Assembly: GCA_028277445.1 (NCBI GenBank) | Contig: JANQGG010000034.1 | Location: forward strand, 62,001-126,000 | DNA length: 64,000 bases | From: Chloroherpetonaceae bacterium | Lineage (GTDB): Bacteria > Bacteroidota > Chlorobiia > Chlorobiales > Chloroherpetonaceae | Direction: 5' to 3' | Program-made: the position numbers and the translations under genes | In this document: piece by piece, positions 23,842-34,033 of the stretch | How the letters are laid out: each line of letters begins with the position of its first letter | Numbering within the stretch: position 1 is the first letter of the stretch | The notes under the pieces: generated by a model | The model's database searches: none | What the model was told of the DNA's origin: nothing | Seen by the model: only the letters and a program-made list of their open reading frames with translations

Positions 23842-25431
23842 TCAAAAAAAAGCTAAAGCAATCACTCCGGCTAAGACACCATAAATGAGCATGGGGAGTA
23901 CGGTTCGTTTTAAAATAAATCCTTCCTGATTAGATAGAGCGAGCACGGATGTTACTGCAACAATATTATTAATACACACCATATTGCCAAATGCCCCACC
24001 CACCGATTGCAAGGCAAGGGTGGTTGTCCGATCCAGACCAATTTCAAGCGAAATAGAATTCTGAATACCGGCAAATGTCAGATTGGAAATTGTGGCAGAA
24101 CCTGAAAAGAAAGAACCGACAGCTCCAAGAAATGCTGCGAAAAATGTCCAATTATTTCCTGCCAGATCTGCCAGCACATTGCCTATCGTATTTACAGCCG
24201 ATCTTTCACCACCCATCATCATGAGGTTTACAAAGATCAATGCGCCTAATAAGGCATATGTGGGATTTTGCATTTGTTTAACCGTTATGGAAAAAACTGA
24301 GGCTATGCGTTGTTTGGGTGACTTATAGATCCAAAATGCGAAAAGCGAAATCACGCCAAATGGAATAAAGGAAGGCACATAAAGGATTTTATGAGACCAA
24401 TCGGTTGGTGTCTGGAAGATGTTCTCTAACCCAACGAACAGGGAAAGGCTGATCCAAAAGTCACCCAACATGCCTAATGAAAAATGTGCAGAAGGGCTTT
24501 TTGCCATCAACAATTGTTGGATGCCAAGCTGAGGAATACGTGTTACTACAAGAATAAGAATGGTTCCCCATAATGGGAAAGTGGCTTTTACAAGCTGAGG
24601 AATGGTTATTTGCCCCTTGCTATCAGCGTTGTCTTGAGAATCAGTAGAGTTTAATAAGCCTATTTTTTTCTGAGCCAGCAATGCTGAGGCAACCAGCCCA
24701 ACGGCACCGCCAATGAGCGCCGGAAATTCATAATTAAATGACGAAACCATCAGATATGGCACAACGGTGAACGCAACACTTAACACAACATAAAGTCCAT
24801 TTTTTAAAATGCTTTTCCAACTCACCAGTTGTAGTAACGCCATGACCACAATAAACAGGGCAACAATCGTATGGATGGTAGCTGACTTGAACGCAATCGT
24901 TAAGGTTTCGGCCTCGGTTAAATCTATGGCCGAGAAACCAAACCAAGTGGGCGTTCCAACCGCGCCAAAGGATACGGGTACGGAGTTCATCATTAATGCC
25001 AGAATGGCAACCTTTATCGGATTGTACCCCAGTCCAACTAAAACGGGTGCGGCAATGGCTGCTGGCGTGCCAAATCCGCTTGCGCCTTCAATCAGAAACG
25101 GAAATGCCCACCCAACGATCATAAGCTGAGCAACCTGGTTATCCGTAACACTGTTAAGCCATGTTTTTACGGTGGCAATACTTCCGGTTTCCTCCATGGT
25201 TTTGAACAAAAAAACCGCTCCGCCAATAATTAAGATGGGCGTCCACGCAACCAGCAAGCCTTTCAGGACATTGGCGTGGATGAAGTTCGGATCGTATTCG
25301 AAGACAATGAGTGATATGAAATAGAGAAGAACAGCTACGAGGGGCAGAGCCCGGCTGGAAGGCATGCCATTTTTCTTGACCATCAACCATATCAACAAAA
25401 GTATTGGGATAAACGAGAACGCTATGGCCAT
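23842..25431 (-). CDS. lctP: L-lactate permease
   Basis: This 529-aa inner-membrane transporter of the LctP family takes up lactate (and glycolate) with protons. Many hydrophobic segments are visible along the whole length. Family motifs include WAFPFLIEGASGFGTPAAIA, PVSFGAVGTPTWFGF, FFSGSATISNLTFAGIQ and a C-terminal VCINNIVAV. It is a monocistronic gene between an intact and a truncated DUF2147 gene. Length and motifs are normal. Confidence 0.95.
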   Translation of the reverse strand: MAIAFSFIPILLLIWLMVKKNGMPSSRALPLVAVLLYFISLIVFEYDPNFIHANVLKGLLVAWTPILIIGGAVFLFKTMEETGSIATVKTWLNSVTDNQVAQLMIVGWAFPFLIEGASGFGTPAAIAAPVLVGLGYNPIKVAILALMMNSVPVSFGAVGTPTWFGFSAIDLTEAETLTIAFKSATIHTIVALFIVVMALLQLVSWKSILKNGLYVVLSVAFTVVPYLMVSSFNYEFPALIGGAVGLVASALLAQKKIGLLNSTDSQDNADSKGQITIPQLVKATFPLWGTILILVVTRIPQLGIQQLLMAKSPSAHFSLGMLGDFWISLSLFVGLENIFQTPTDWSHKILYVPSFIPFGVISLFAFWIYKSPKQRIASVFSITVKQMQNPTYALLGALIFVNLMMMGGERSAVNTIGNVLADLAGNNWTFFAAFLGAVGSFFSGSATISNLTFAGIQNSISLEIGLDRTTTLALQSVGGAFGNMVCINNIVAVTSVLALSNQEGFILKRTVLPMLIYGVLAGVIALAFF

Positions 25432-25617
25432 TTTTTGTGAGGTATGAATTAAAAACAGTCTCTAAAGTTCCGGCTTCAGAGCACGGCATTATATAGCAAT
25501 TTATTTCTGATAACTCGTTATACAAGCATTAAGAAATCGTTTGTGCTTAAAAAAATAAAAGTGATGATGAATTTTAGTATTGATTAAGGTAATTCTTGAG
25601 AGATGTTGAAATATTGT

Positions 25618-25711
25618 TAAAGATTTCCACAATGGAGGTTTCTTAGCCGGAATTTTCATCAAAAGATTTCCAGGAACCAATGTATGGGGCGGTTGTTTGT
25701 TCTGAAGGCAT
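25618..25711 (-). pseudogene. 5' fragment of a second DUF2147 gene
   Basis: The minus strand reads PYIGSWKSFDEN, then a stop codon (TAA) in place of the Glu codon, then ETSIVEIF. This is nearly the same as the start of the intact gene at 23690. Beyond about 25618 similarity ends. It is a decayed partial paralogue that brackets the lactate permease gene from the other side. Confidence 0.8.
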
Positions 25712-25740
25712 AAAATGATTATTAAGATTATTATTAATAA

Positions 25741-26727
25741 TTAAAATGGAAGATCGTCTTTATTGGGTACCCACGCATTTTCTTCAATAACTAAAGAAAA
25801 ATTATCGTTATTCCAGTCTGATTTTCTAATAAATTTTAATTTATCATCATCATCAAAAATTTTTTTAAATATATGTAATGTGAACTTTTTTTTATTGGTT
25901 TCTTTATACCAAATATAATGAGGTTCTTCTTCATCACTAGATATCATTCGATCTGTATTACCTTCAAATTCATAACCTCTAGCTTTCAATAAACCATCTA
26001 AATCTTCTTTCCCTTCAATATAAAAATTATATGGTATATCTAACTCATTTTTAATTCTTTCGACTAATGGATGATTAATGGTTAATATTCGATTAATTTC
26101 ATCCGATTGATCTTTATTTTCATCACTTAAATAATTAACTAATTTATTAAGAGTTTGAGCAGTTTTTTCTAATCCTTTAATTAAACTGACTTCTTTTATT
26201 CTTATTTGATCTTCTAAAAAACTTTGAAATAAACCTGCGAATTGTTCTTTTAGAAATTTTGTGATATCTGAGGCAGTTTCAAAACCATATATTGCATTAT
26301 TTGTACTTAATGATTTAATTTCTTCTATGAATTGATATATACGTTTATCATCAACATATTTATACAAAGTATGATTGTCTTTATTGATTAAATAAGTCTC
26401 ATATTCAGAAAGTACATTTTTATCAATGAAAATATATACTTGTTTATTTTCTTTAAGAGCGGTTTTTAATTCTAATTGAGAAATAGAATCAGATTTATTA
26501 TTAGATTCATTTCCATAACGTCCTCCAACAATTGAAACCAGTATATCAACACCCTTAATCTCTTTATAGCAGTAGTCTTCTAATGCATTTTCTTTACCAT
26601 ATGGTATTTCACCTTCTTCATTTCTTACAGGTTCATATCCTAATTGTTCTAAAAAAAGATCAATATTAGCTCTAACTTGTCTTAAATCATAAAATGTAGA
26701 ACTTATGAATATTCTTGGTTTAGCCAT
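25741..26727 (-). CDS. DUF4062 (TIR-like fold) domain protein
   Basis: This 328-aa protein begins with a DUF4062 domain (about residues 1-90): PRIFISSTFYDLRQVRANID, LEQLGYEPVRNEEGEIPYGK, YCYKEIKGVDILVSIVGGRY and SISQLELKTALKENKQVYIF. DUF4062 is related to TIR-like domains and occurs at the N terminus of signalling and conflict proteins. The rest (about 150-328) is helical and then mixed, with no recognised motif. It lies directly downstream of an orphan DUF2281 antitoxin gene. AT-rich codon use suggests recent transfer. A defence role is possible but not shown. Confidence 0.8.
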   Translation of the reverse strand: MAKPRIFISSTFYDLRQVRANIDLFLEQLGYEPVRNEEGEIPYGKENALEDYCYKEIKGVDILVSIVGGRYGNESNNKSDSISQLELKTALKENKQVYIFIDKNVLSEYETYLINKDNHTLYKYVDDKRIYQFIEEIKSLSTNNAIYGFETASDITKFLKEQFAGLFQSFLEDQIRIKEVSLIKGLEKTAQTLNKLVNYLSDENKDQSDEINRILTINHPLVERIKNELDIPYNFYIEGKEDLDGLLKARGYEFEGNTDRMISSDEEEPHYIWYKETNKKKFTLHIFKKIFDDDDKLKFIRKSDWNNDNFSLVIEENAWVPNKDDLPF

Positions 26728-26767
26728 AAATTTTCAGTTTAATAAATAATCAGTAATATTTACTTAA

Positions 26768-26971
26768 TTACATGTAATCTTTAAAATCCTCAAGGGGTTC
26801 ATCAAAATCATCATGCATTATAAATAATCCTTTTGCGCACCCAAACTTTCTTTCTTTAATCTTTGTCTTTGATTTTTTTTTGATTTTTAGGAACTCAACA
26901 AAATCTTTTACCTCTTGTTTAAGCGAGTTGGGTAATTTGCTGATTTCAGTATATAGTTCAATATTGCTCAT
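26768..26971 (-). CDS. DUF2281 (VapB-type) antitoxin, without toxin
   Basis: This 67-aa protein matches DUF2281 antitoxins: IELYTEISKLPNSLKQEVKD, FVEFLKIKKK and an acidic end DDFDEPLEDFKDYM. It closely resembles the antitoxin at 29011-29220, which does have a PIN toxin. Here the gene downstream is the DUF4062 protein and no PIN gene is present, so it is an orphan, or the toxin was replaced. Confidence 0.85.
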   Translation of the reverse strand: MSNIELYTEISKLPNSLKQEVKDFVEFLKIKKKSKTKIKERKFGCAKGLFIMHDDFDEPLEDFKDYM

Positions 26972-27200
26972 ATTAAATTCCTGGCGTTCTTAAACATTTT
27001 ACATAACGGCATACTTATACCACAAATGTAACGAATTATCTATACTTGGAAACATGTTTTCAAGACTTCTTAATGAAATAAAGTATTAGACTGGCTTAAA
27101 AAGTCCGTTTAAACAATATTAATAATCCTTTTCATATTGCTTCAGGCTGTTTTTAAACCAAGTCATTGATATGAGTCTATAGAAATATTCCCCAAAGTCT

Positions 27201-28541
27201 TTAATCCTCCTGATCCATCGACCCGTACCAGTTGATCTTTCGCGAAAGGAACATCGTCAGGGCGATCACTGCAAATAACCCAATGCTGCCGATAAGCAAC
27301 GAATAAGCTTCCATTTGCAGGATGGTGTAAAGGAACACGTACAGTAGCACAAGCTCCAGCGACACCAGTAAAGTGACTTTCATGTTCCTGAATATCTGCG
27401 CGGAATAAGCAGAGATGAGTCCTATGACTGCACCACTGGCAATCAGAAATGCCCAGTCGAGTCCAATGTGTTCGGCGAGGGAAATCAGCAGCGAGTAAAA
27501 CACGCAGAGCGCAAGCCCGATCAAAAAGTATTGTATGGGATGCACGCGTTTTTTCTGGGTGATTTCTGAGAGAATGAAAATCAAAAAGGTCAGCGAAAGA
27601 AAAATAATCGCGTATTTCACCGAGCGCTCGGACTTTTGATACAAATCCACCGCAAAAATCAAATCCACACCAAACTTGGAGTTAATGACCGGGTATTGAT
27701 TTTCCAACCACTGCTGGGGATAGGTTCGGTTCAACGCCAAAATGTTCCAGGACGCTTCAAATCCATCCTTTGAAACCGTTCTCTCGTCGGGCAGAAATGC
27801 ACCGGAAAAGCTGGGGTCTTTCCAGTTGGAACTAAGCTTTACCGTGGTTTCTTTGCCTACCGGGATAAAATTCAGTGACTGACTGCCATTAACATCCAGG
27901 GTAAACTCAAATGTGTTCACAGCGTTATTGATGTTTCCAATCATGGCTGAGACGCCCGAACTTAAGACATCGCGCGAGGGAATGCCGGGACTTGCTTCGT
28001 AGGCGCTATCGTTAAACCGGAAGTTGATAAGTTTATTTATGCCGCGCATATCGGTGATCCCGAAACACAGGGTGGTTTCATCATACAGGATTTGGCTCTC
28101 TGTGAGTTTCCACACTGAGAAATCCGGTTTTTGAAACACGCCGCTCAGCTTTAGTTTGGATGAATACACCACCACCTCATAGATGCTTCTGTAGCGCACT
28201 TCGGGCGAGGCGCTGCCTTCAATGCTGAGTTCTGAAGGCAGGAAATGCGCATATTTTTTTACTACTTCTTTGCGCTCTTTGTAGGTATTTTTGCCATCAT
28301 CTTTTTCCTTGATAGTTTGCGTAACCAGGTAAGGAATACTAAGGATTGGGCCGGTCAAGAGCTGCTCATTGGCCCATTTGGAACTCACATCGCGAATAAC
28401 TTTATCACGGGTCATTTCGCGTTCATAGATGATAGACTCAATCATCGAAGCCGGAATCAGAAGAAGCAGGGTTAAAATCGCAATGACAATAAACTTGAAC
28501 GTGATGGATTCTTTTGCCCAGGTTTTAAAATCTCCGGCCAT
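27201..28541 (-). CDS. creD: CreD-like inner membrane protein
   Basis: This 446-aa protein matches CreD (cell envelope integrity protein): an N-terminal helix (IVIAILTLLLLIPASMIESI), a RDKVIRDVSSKWANEQLLTG motif followed by PILSIPY, a large periplasmic segment (about 60-300), and six hydrophobic segments in the last 150 residues. Typical is YALFGL-like HPIQYFLIGLALCVFYSLLI. CreD maintains the envelope and affects colicin and beta-lactam responses in enterobacteria; its role in this organism is not known. It is a single gene with no CreBC two-component genes nearby. Confidence 0.9.
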   Translation of the reverse strand: MAGDFKTWAKESITFKFIVIAILTLLLLIPASMIESIIYEREMTRDKVIRDVSSKWANEQLLTGPILSIPYLVTQTIKEKDDGKNTYKERKEVVKKYAHFLPSELSIEGSASPEVRYRSIYEVVVYSSKLKLSGVFQKPDFSVWKLTESQILYDETTLCFGITDMRGINKLINFRFNDSAYEASPGIPSRDVLSSGVSAMIGNINNAVNTFEFTLDVNGSQSLNFIPVGKETTVKLSSNWKDPSFSGAFLPDERTVSKDGFEASWNILALNRTYPQQWLENQYPVINSKFGVDLIFAVDLYQKSERSVKYAIIFLSLTFLIFILSEITQKKRVHPIQYFLIGLALCVFYSLLISLAEHIGLDWAFLIASGAVIGLISAYSAQIFRNMKVTLLVSLELVLLYVFLYTILQMEAYSLLIGSIGLFAVIALTMFLSRKINWYGSMDQED

Positions 28542-28627
28542 AGTGGTGTGCGTTTAGGTTTTTTATGGAATGCCATTTAAGATTAGGATATCTTTTTGGG
28601 AGTTGCAATAGCTTTACAAAGGTAGTT

Positions 28628-29011
28628 TTACCAAATGGTATCAATAGGGTATGATTTAAAATGAATGTCTTTAGTTATAACTGTTAAATTGGAAGATATA
28701 GCTTGAGATATAATAATTCTATCAAAAGGATCTTTATGGAATTTCTCAAGAGATAGTAATACTTTTATATCACTTAAATCAATCGGTAAAATTGCAAAAT
28801 CATTATCTGAGAGAAAATTTTCTATTGTTTTGAATCCGCCTTTAATTTCTAATTTTTCCAGTGAAAGTTTAATTGCAATTTCCCAAATGCTAGCGATACT
28901 GATATAACAACGATTTGAAAAATCTTGAATGGTATTTACAATATGATTTGGAAGTTGTTTATCTCCTGTAATAAACCATAAAAATGCATGTGTATCAATT
29001 AAAAGATTCAT
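28628..29011 (-). CDS. vapC: VapC-type PIN-domain toxin
   Basis: This 127-aa PIN ribonuclease shows the acidic active-site residues: D6 in LIDTHAFLWF, E43-E46 region in SIWEIAIKLSL, and Asp residues in KDPFDRIIISQAI, then TKD. Family members cleave tRNA or rRNA when released from the antitoxin. The ATG overlaps the antitoxin stop (TAATG), which is typical coupling. Its partner is the DUF2281 gene just upstream. All catalytic residues are present, so it is probably active. Confidence 0.92.
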   Translation of the reverse strand: MNLLIDTHAFLWFITGDKQLPNHIVNTIQDFSNRCYISIASIWEIAIKLSLEKLEIKGGFKTIENFLSDNDFAILPIDLSDIKVLLSLEKFHKDPFDRIIISQAISSNLTVITKDIHFKSYPIDTIW

Positions 29012-29220
29012 TACATATAGTCTTTAAAATCTTCTATTGGATCATCAAAACCTGGTTTAATTTTTATAGCATTTTTAGCATAACCAAACTGACGCTGCTT
29101 TTTTTGTTTTTTTGTGGAGTTCTTCTTTTTAGCGATAAGGAAATCCACAAAATCCAACACTTCATTTTTAAGGTTTGTTGGCAACGAAGTGATTTTTGTA
29201 TACAATGATATATCCGTCAT
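29011..29220 (-). CDS. vapB: DUF2281 antitoxin of the VapC locus
   Basis: This 69-aa antitoxin has the DUF2281 N-terminal (ISLYTKITSLPTNLKNEVLD), a basic middle (AKKKNSTKKQKKQRQFGYAK) and an acidic C terminus (GFDDPIEDFKDYM) that would enter the toxin active site. It is co-transcribed with the PIN toxin, overlapping by one base. It is similar to the orphan antitoxin 2 kb away, suggesting duplication. Confidence 0.9.
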   Translation of the reverse strand: MTDISLYTKITSLPTNLKNEVLDFVDFLIAKKKNSTKKQKKQRQFGYAKNAIKIKPGFDDPIEDFKDYM

Positions 29221-29300
29221 AATTAATCTTCAAGTATTTAGAGTCAAGACTTAAGCAACTTACATAAAGACCTAATTAGTTTCAAACCATAAGCTTCAAA

Positions 29301-30050
29301 TTATTTATCCATCTTTTTCCGCTCACTCCTGAGTCCATGTTTAATAATCCACAGGGTTTCTTTGCTGGGGTGATCCTGTTCCCAATCCGAAATAATCAGT
29401 TTAGTTAACTCGGGTTTTTCTTTCATCAAATCGTTGAGGTTATTGCCCACGGACTTTTGCACAAACTTTTCTTTATCGTGTCTTAGGTTGGTGAGAATGT
29501 GTTTGTAGAGATCAAACTCCTGAACCGCCACCATACTTTTCTTGGCCCAGGGCAAGCGCGGACGCAGGCCTTCACTGGCAAGGCGCCTGACATGGACATT
29601 TTCATCCTTGCTCCATTTCAGGATAATTTCCATCGTGTTTCTGGGCTCGGCGGCAATGATCGGGCGTATGGCAAATTCACCCGTGAAGCGTTTGGTGAGT
29701 TCATAAATAAAATCAATTGAAAGTGGGATATTCTTTGTACTGTGTCGCTCAACATAGCGGCCAACCGGCCACAGCCACCAGCCATATGTAAACATGCCCG
29801 TTGTGGTTTGAAGCTCCGGGCCTAAAATTTGGGTAAAAAGTGAGAGATCGTTCTCATAAGTTCCGGTCAGGTATGTTTCAAAGGCATTTGCAAACAAATC
29901 CTGGCGATCTGTAAATTCTTTACCTTCCAGTTGGTTGGTGATAAACTCAATAAAGGCTTTTTCATCAAACGTTGGCCATACCGCGGAGAGTTTCCCTGCG
30001 ATCAGTTTGGCGCACTCCGCATCGTAGTAATCTTTAAATTTTTTAGCCAT
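29301..30050 (-). CDS. DNA alkylation repair protein (AlkD-like, HEAT repeats)
   Basis: This 249-aa protein is related to AlkD-type DNA glycosylases that use HEAT-like repeats. Landmarks are VWPTFDEKAFIEFIT near the start, the linker region with TYGWWLWPVGRYVERH, and WSKDENVHVRRLASEGLRPR followed by LRHDKEKFVQKSVGNNLNDL. The catalytic Trp and Asp of AlkD cannot be placed by eye. It is transcribed with the DUF3857 gene upstream (15-bp gap). It repairs positively charged alkylated bases in the family; here this is a prediction. Confidence 0.85.
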   Translation of the reverse strand: MAKKFKDYYDAECAKLIAGKLSAVWPTFDEKAFIEFITNQLEGKEFTDRQDLFANAFETYLTGTYENDLSLFTQILGPELQTTTGMFTYGWWLWPVGRYVERHSTKNIPLSIDFIYELTKRFTGEFAIRPIIAAEPRNTMEIILKWSKDENVHVRRLASEGLRPRLPWAKKSMVAVQEFDLYKHILTNLRHDKEKFVQKSVGNNLNDLMKEKPELTKLIISDWEQDHPSKETLWIIKHGLRSERKKMDK

Positions 30051-30065
30051 TGCGGTGTATAAGTA

Positions 30066-31967
30066 TTATTGTTTGATGAATACTGCTTTGGCATGATCTG
30101 CTGTTTTAATATCAACAAAAAAATCTCTCAATTTGCCATATGTTTCCGCTGGATAGGTGCCCTTTTTTAAATGGAGTTCCCGGATATGGATCATCTTTTC
30201 TTCCTCTATAGTGATTTGACTTCGATAATCACCAAATTCTGTGGTTATTGATACAGCTTTTGGCAAGTGCTCTACCGTAAAACCGGTTGGGAGTTTAAAG
30301 AAAGTGGTATCGATTTCAGAGCGGTTATTACGAATAAGAATGGGGTATTTGCGTTTCTCAGTTTTCGAAGGAACAAATCTGGACTTGCTCAGGATGTTCA
30401 AAGGGATGAACAAACGGTTTCCAATGCCGGAAGCATAATTATTAACCTCAATATTTAGGTTGAGCTTGGCAGAAGGGCTCATCTCTTTTTTATGGCTCAG
30501 ATCATATTGGTTGATTTTATAATGGTTGAGTCTCAAAGACTCATACAATTCTTTCTTCTGATCTTCAGGCGATAAACGAAACAGTCCTGACATGAGTTCA
30601 TAGTGAAGGCCCTTGTAAGTTGTTGTTCCCTCATACGTTAAGACACTGTTTGAACGAAGCTCAGCATAGCCTTTTCTGGTTTTAACATTATGCTCTGCGG
30701 AATAGTCGGGTGTTTTAACCAGCGCGCTTTTTCCCGGAGTAACCAACAGGCAATGCCGGTTGTGATTCCCGAAACCGATATATCCGAAAGGCTTAGACTG
30801 GCTGGTGCATTCCAACCATAGCGTGTCTTTGGCATCAGGTACGCATACAATGATATGGTTGAATTGATTGCTTGGAAACGAGGGTATAATATCGGTCGTT
30901 TTTCGGTCATTATTTATAATAGCATAATGAGATTTTACACCGACTGTCTTCAACATGCTGATCATATAATTGGATAACGCCTTGCAATCCCCATACTTTT
31001 TCTCATCTACAACGCTTGCCTTAAATGGCTGAAAGCCGCCAATCCCTAATTGCACGCTTACATAGCGGGTGTTTTCCTGGAGGTAATTATAGAGAATGCG
31101 GGTTTTCTCTTCAACAGAACTTGCATCTTTTGTTAAGTTGATCAGTTTTTGTTTTGTCTCTGCCGGAAGTTCATCCCTGTTTTTTAACAAATTTACACTC
31201 CACTCTCCAAAATCTTTCCATGTTTTCAATGACCCTTTATAGCCGTCGTATTCAAACTGATTTGCTGAGATCATGATATTTGGAAAGATGTCCCATTTAT
31301 CAGGCATGTGTATTTGTTCTTCGATGGCCTGTATATTTTGAAGCGTCCAGGATCGTATAGTTTCAGAATCGGTTGTGATGACTTTTGATTTATCTGGGAT
31401 ATTGTTTTCCAGAATACGGCAGTCGTAATCTTTTGGAGTTTTCAGGCTGAACTCGGCATGTTGAAGCGAGATGCCAAAATCCTGAATAGGCACCCAGGGA
31501 TCAATGTTTATCGTATGCTCGTCAGACTTTGAAAATTCAATCTCAATGGTATAGGGGAGCCTGCTCAGCGAATAATCCAGTCGGATGATCCTGTTTTTAT
31601 CAAACAGGTTAAAGGAAAGGGCTTTCAGGTCTTCAAAATCAGAACCATCGGCCTCATAAACTTCGTTTCCTTCTGCATCGTAGGCCTTTAAAGAATAATC
31701 GTAAATATCGCTGAACTCATCATAAAATTCCCTGAAATATCCGTGAGATTGAGCGCCGTTTGTTAAAATGGTGATGGCATATTTGCACCTGGTAATTTGC
31801 TCATCGGTGCTCCAGATCTCTTGTTTGATTGAACTGTACCTTATAACCGCATCAGCGCCTTTAAGCAAGTGACCGGGGATATTTTCTACCGCATAAATAC
31901 GGTCTTGTGTTGCGCTTAATGGATGGTAACTAAAAAGAAAAAGTGTAACTGTTAATACAAATCTCAT
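30066..31967 (-). CDS. secreted DUF3857/transglutaminase-like protein, paralogue 1
   Basis: This 633-aa exported protein has a signal peptide (FVLTVTLFLFSYHPLSATQ). A DUF3857 domain (about 40-240) is followed by a transglutaminase-like core: a Cys in KKYGDCKALSNYMISMLKTV (the catalytic Cys), His in SNQFNHIIVCV and Asp-like residue in DTLWLECTSQ. A C-terminal beta domain (about 430-633) follows. Such proteins are common in Bacteroidota and their substrate is unknown. It is followed 15 bp later by the AlkD-like gene. It is the most diverged of three neighbouring paralogues. Confidence 0.88.
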   Translation of the reverse strand: MRFVLTVTLFLFSYHPLSATQDRIYAVENIPGHLLKGADAVIRYSSIKQEIWSTDEQITRCKYAITILTNGAQSHGYFREFYDEFSDIYDYSLKAYDAEGNEVYEADGSDFEDLKALSFNLFDKNRIIRLDYSLSRLPYTIEIEFSKSDEHTINIDPWVPIQDFGISLQHAEFSLKTPKDYDCRILENNIPDKSKVITTDSETIRSWTLQNIQAIEEQIHMPDKWDIFPNIMISANQFEYDGYKGSLKTWKDFGEWSVNLLKNRDELPAETKQKLINLTKDASSVEEKTRILYNYLQENTRYVSVQLGIGGFQPFKASVVDEKKYGDCKALSNYMISMLKTVGVKSHYAIINNDRKTTDIIPSFPSNQFNHIIVCVPDAKDTLWLECTSQSKPFGYIGFGNHNRHCLLVTPGKSALVKTPDYSAEHNVKTRKGYAELRSNSVLTYEGTTTYKGLHYELMSGLFRLSPEDQKKELYESLRLNHYKINQYDLSHKKEMSPSAKLNLNIEVNNYASGIGNRLFIPLNILSKSRFVPSKTEKRKYPILIRNNRSEIDTTFFKLPTGFTVEHLPKAVSITTEFGDYRSQITIEEEKMIHIRELHLKKGTYPAETYGKLRDFFVDIKTADHAKAVFIKQ

Positions 31968-32022
31968 ACGTTGATGATAGATTTAATGCTATGTCGAAAA
32001 AAGTTCAATACAACTTGCTTGT

Positions 32023-33986
32023 TTAGGTGGATTTTTTCAAAAGGATTTGAGCGCTATGAATTTTAATCACATCATTATACAGCTGTTTTAATTGCTCATA
32101 TTCTTCAAGAGTAAAGAGTGTTTTATTAATGTTGAATTTAAACACAACCGATAGGATAGCGCCTGGCCGAAATTCTTAACTGAAAACATCAATGAGGCGC
32201 CTTTTTCAGGAAGTTCGATCCATTTTTCCGAAGGCAATTCTTCCACGGTATAACCTTTCGGAATCTGAATTTGAGCAATATAGTTTACGGCTTCAGGGTA
32301 GGCGTATTCAACCGGGTAATCGCGCTTTTCTAGTTTAAAAGGATTATCTGTGAGCCTGCCATCAACAAAGGGATTTAACAACAGCAGGTTTCCGGTTTGC
32401 TGCGCGATTGCGCTGGATTTGAAACGATAATAAATCGTTAATGGATCATAAGGCGTATTCTGATTTAAAGAATCAAGCGATAACTCGGCATCTGTAAATT
32501 TGTTACTGTAGTCATTGAGGTATTCTTCTGTGCTTTTATGATTCGATAAATCTTTACGCTTTTCAATAGCAGCGTACCCCTTACTGGTTTCTTTCATTTC
32601 CCCGAATATTTTCCCATCCGGATCTAATGTGAGTTTGGTATAATAGGTTTTATTGGAGTCAAATTTTGGCGATAATTCAACCCATTTGCCGCCATTTTCA
32701 TCAATCAAACGGCCATGATAGTTCAGACAGCGTGCCGGTAAAATGCCGGCGGGCATAAACTTATCAGTAGCATCCAAAAGTACGGTTTTATTGTTGAATG
32801 TTACTGAAGCAATCACATAATTGAATTGATCAACCATAAATAATAATGGATGGATAAATCCATTGGAACGGGTGCTTAAAAGAACCGGGTCGGCCTGATA
32901 TCCCATTGTGCGCATAGCTGCAACAAGCAGGAGGTTAATATCAGCGCTACTTCCGATTTTTTTCTCCCAGGCATCTTCAACGCTTTTAGACAGAAACCAA
33001 TTTATTTTATTCCATGCCATGCTTTTTTGAATATGTCTGTACAGGGCTTTGATCCGCTCAAAATCGCCGTTGTATGTTGCTTTTATGGTTTCTATATCAG
33101 CTTCGAGAACATTGCCACGATATAATTGCTCGCCAAAATTATAGTGTTTGAGTAAATCGGTTGAAACGCTTTTCCAGGATCCTCTAAGATCTTTCGAAAA
33201 ACCAAGAGGGGGTCTATAGGAGCGCAATTCAAATTCTACACCTGAAAGATAATTTTGCATGCATGTCATGTGCGACTCTTTCTGAAAAGCCGGAATGTCT
33301 TTGACTTCAAAATCTATGGTTTTTACCGAATAAGAGCCGGAAGAAGGGGATGTGTGGTATGAATTGACCTTTCTCTGAATATCGTAGCTTCCTTTTACGA
33401 GCTCTTTGAACCTGAAATATTCAGGGATAGCGACTTCATACCGGCTGTGCCGAACCGGTATTTCCCATTGAAATTCCCAGTCACGTATATCCAAGTATTT
33501 AATCCGTATGGTGTATTCTGCATCAATGACTGAACCTACCTTAACATTGGGCACCTCAAATTTTGTGAGATTCCAGTAATCATTTAAACGTTCTTCATAC
33601 GTATCTGAACCGTCAAGCTCTTGCTCCATGATTTTGCCATTTTCCAGTGTAAATGAACTGGCTTCAATATCATAGATATCGGCATTCTTGTAATAAACGG
33701 GAATTTCAAAATTAGCGTAAGTGTAGCCTTCCTTTTTAAGGATTTTAATCCGGGTGATTCTGTGATAGTCAACCACAAAACCATCGTAGGTTAGAATAAT
33801 GCGTGAGGTTCCGTAATCACATAATACGGCAGCAGCGGCTGAAGAATCAGACGGATAATGCGTCATTTTTAAATCCTCTATCGGGATTTCGCCAAACTCA
33901 ATGGGCGCATCGTCGGCTAAAGAAAGAGATGTATTTAAAGTAAAGGCAATAAAGAAAAGTAGAGACAAGGTTTTTAAAAACATCAT
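32023..33986 (-). pseudogene. DUF3857/transglutaminase-like protein, paralogue 2, frameshifted near C terminus
   Basis: The open frame runs 33986-32088 (632 aa) and ends in unrelated residues after SVKNFGQAL. In another frame the expected end continues: VVFKFNINKTLFTLEEYEQL, then QLYNDVIKIHSAQILLKKST with a stop at 32023. This matches the intact neighbour (KLIFSVKNSGQ..., IHNAEILLKKST) closely. The shift lies at about 32155-32168 around GGCCAGGCGC and is explained by one missing or two extra bases. The rest is a normal signal peptide (MFLKTLSLLFFIAFTLNTSL), DUF3857 domain and a transglutaminase region in which the usual Cys is replaced (KKIGSSADINLLLVAAMRTM). Only the last 40 residues are affected, so it may still be functional, or this may be a sequencing error. 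Confidence 0.85.
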
Positions 33987-34033
33987 GGGAGTTATTTGGG
34001 TTACGGTTTTTTAACTAAGAACATTTAATTCTA

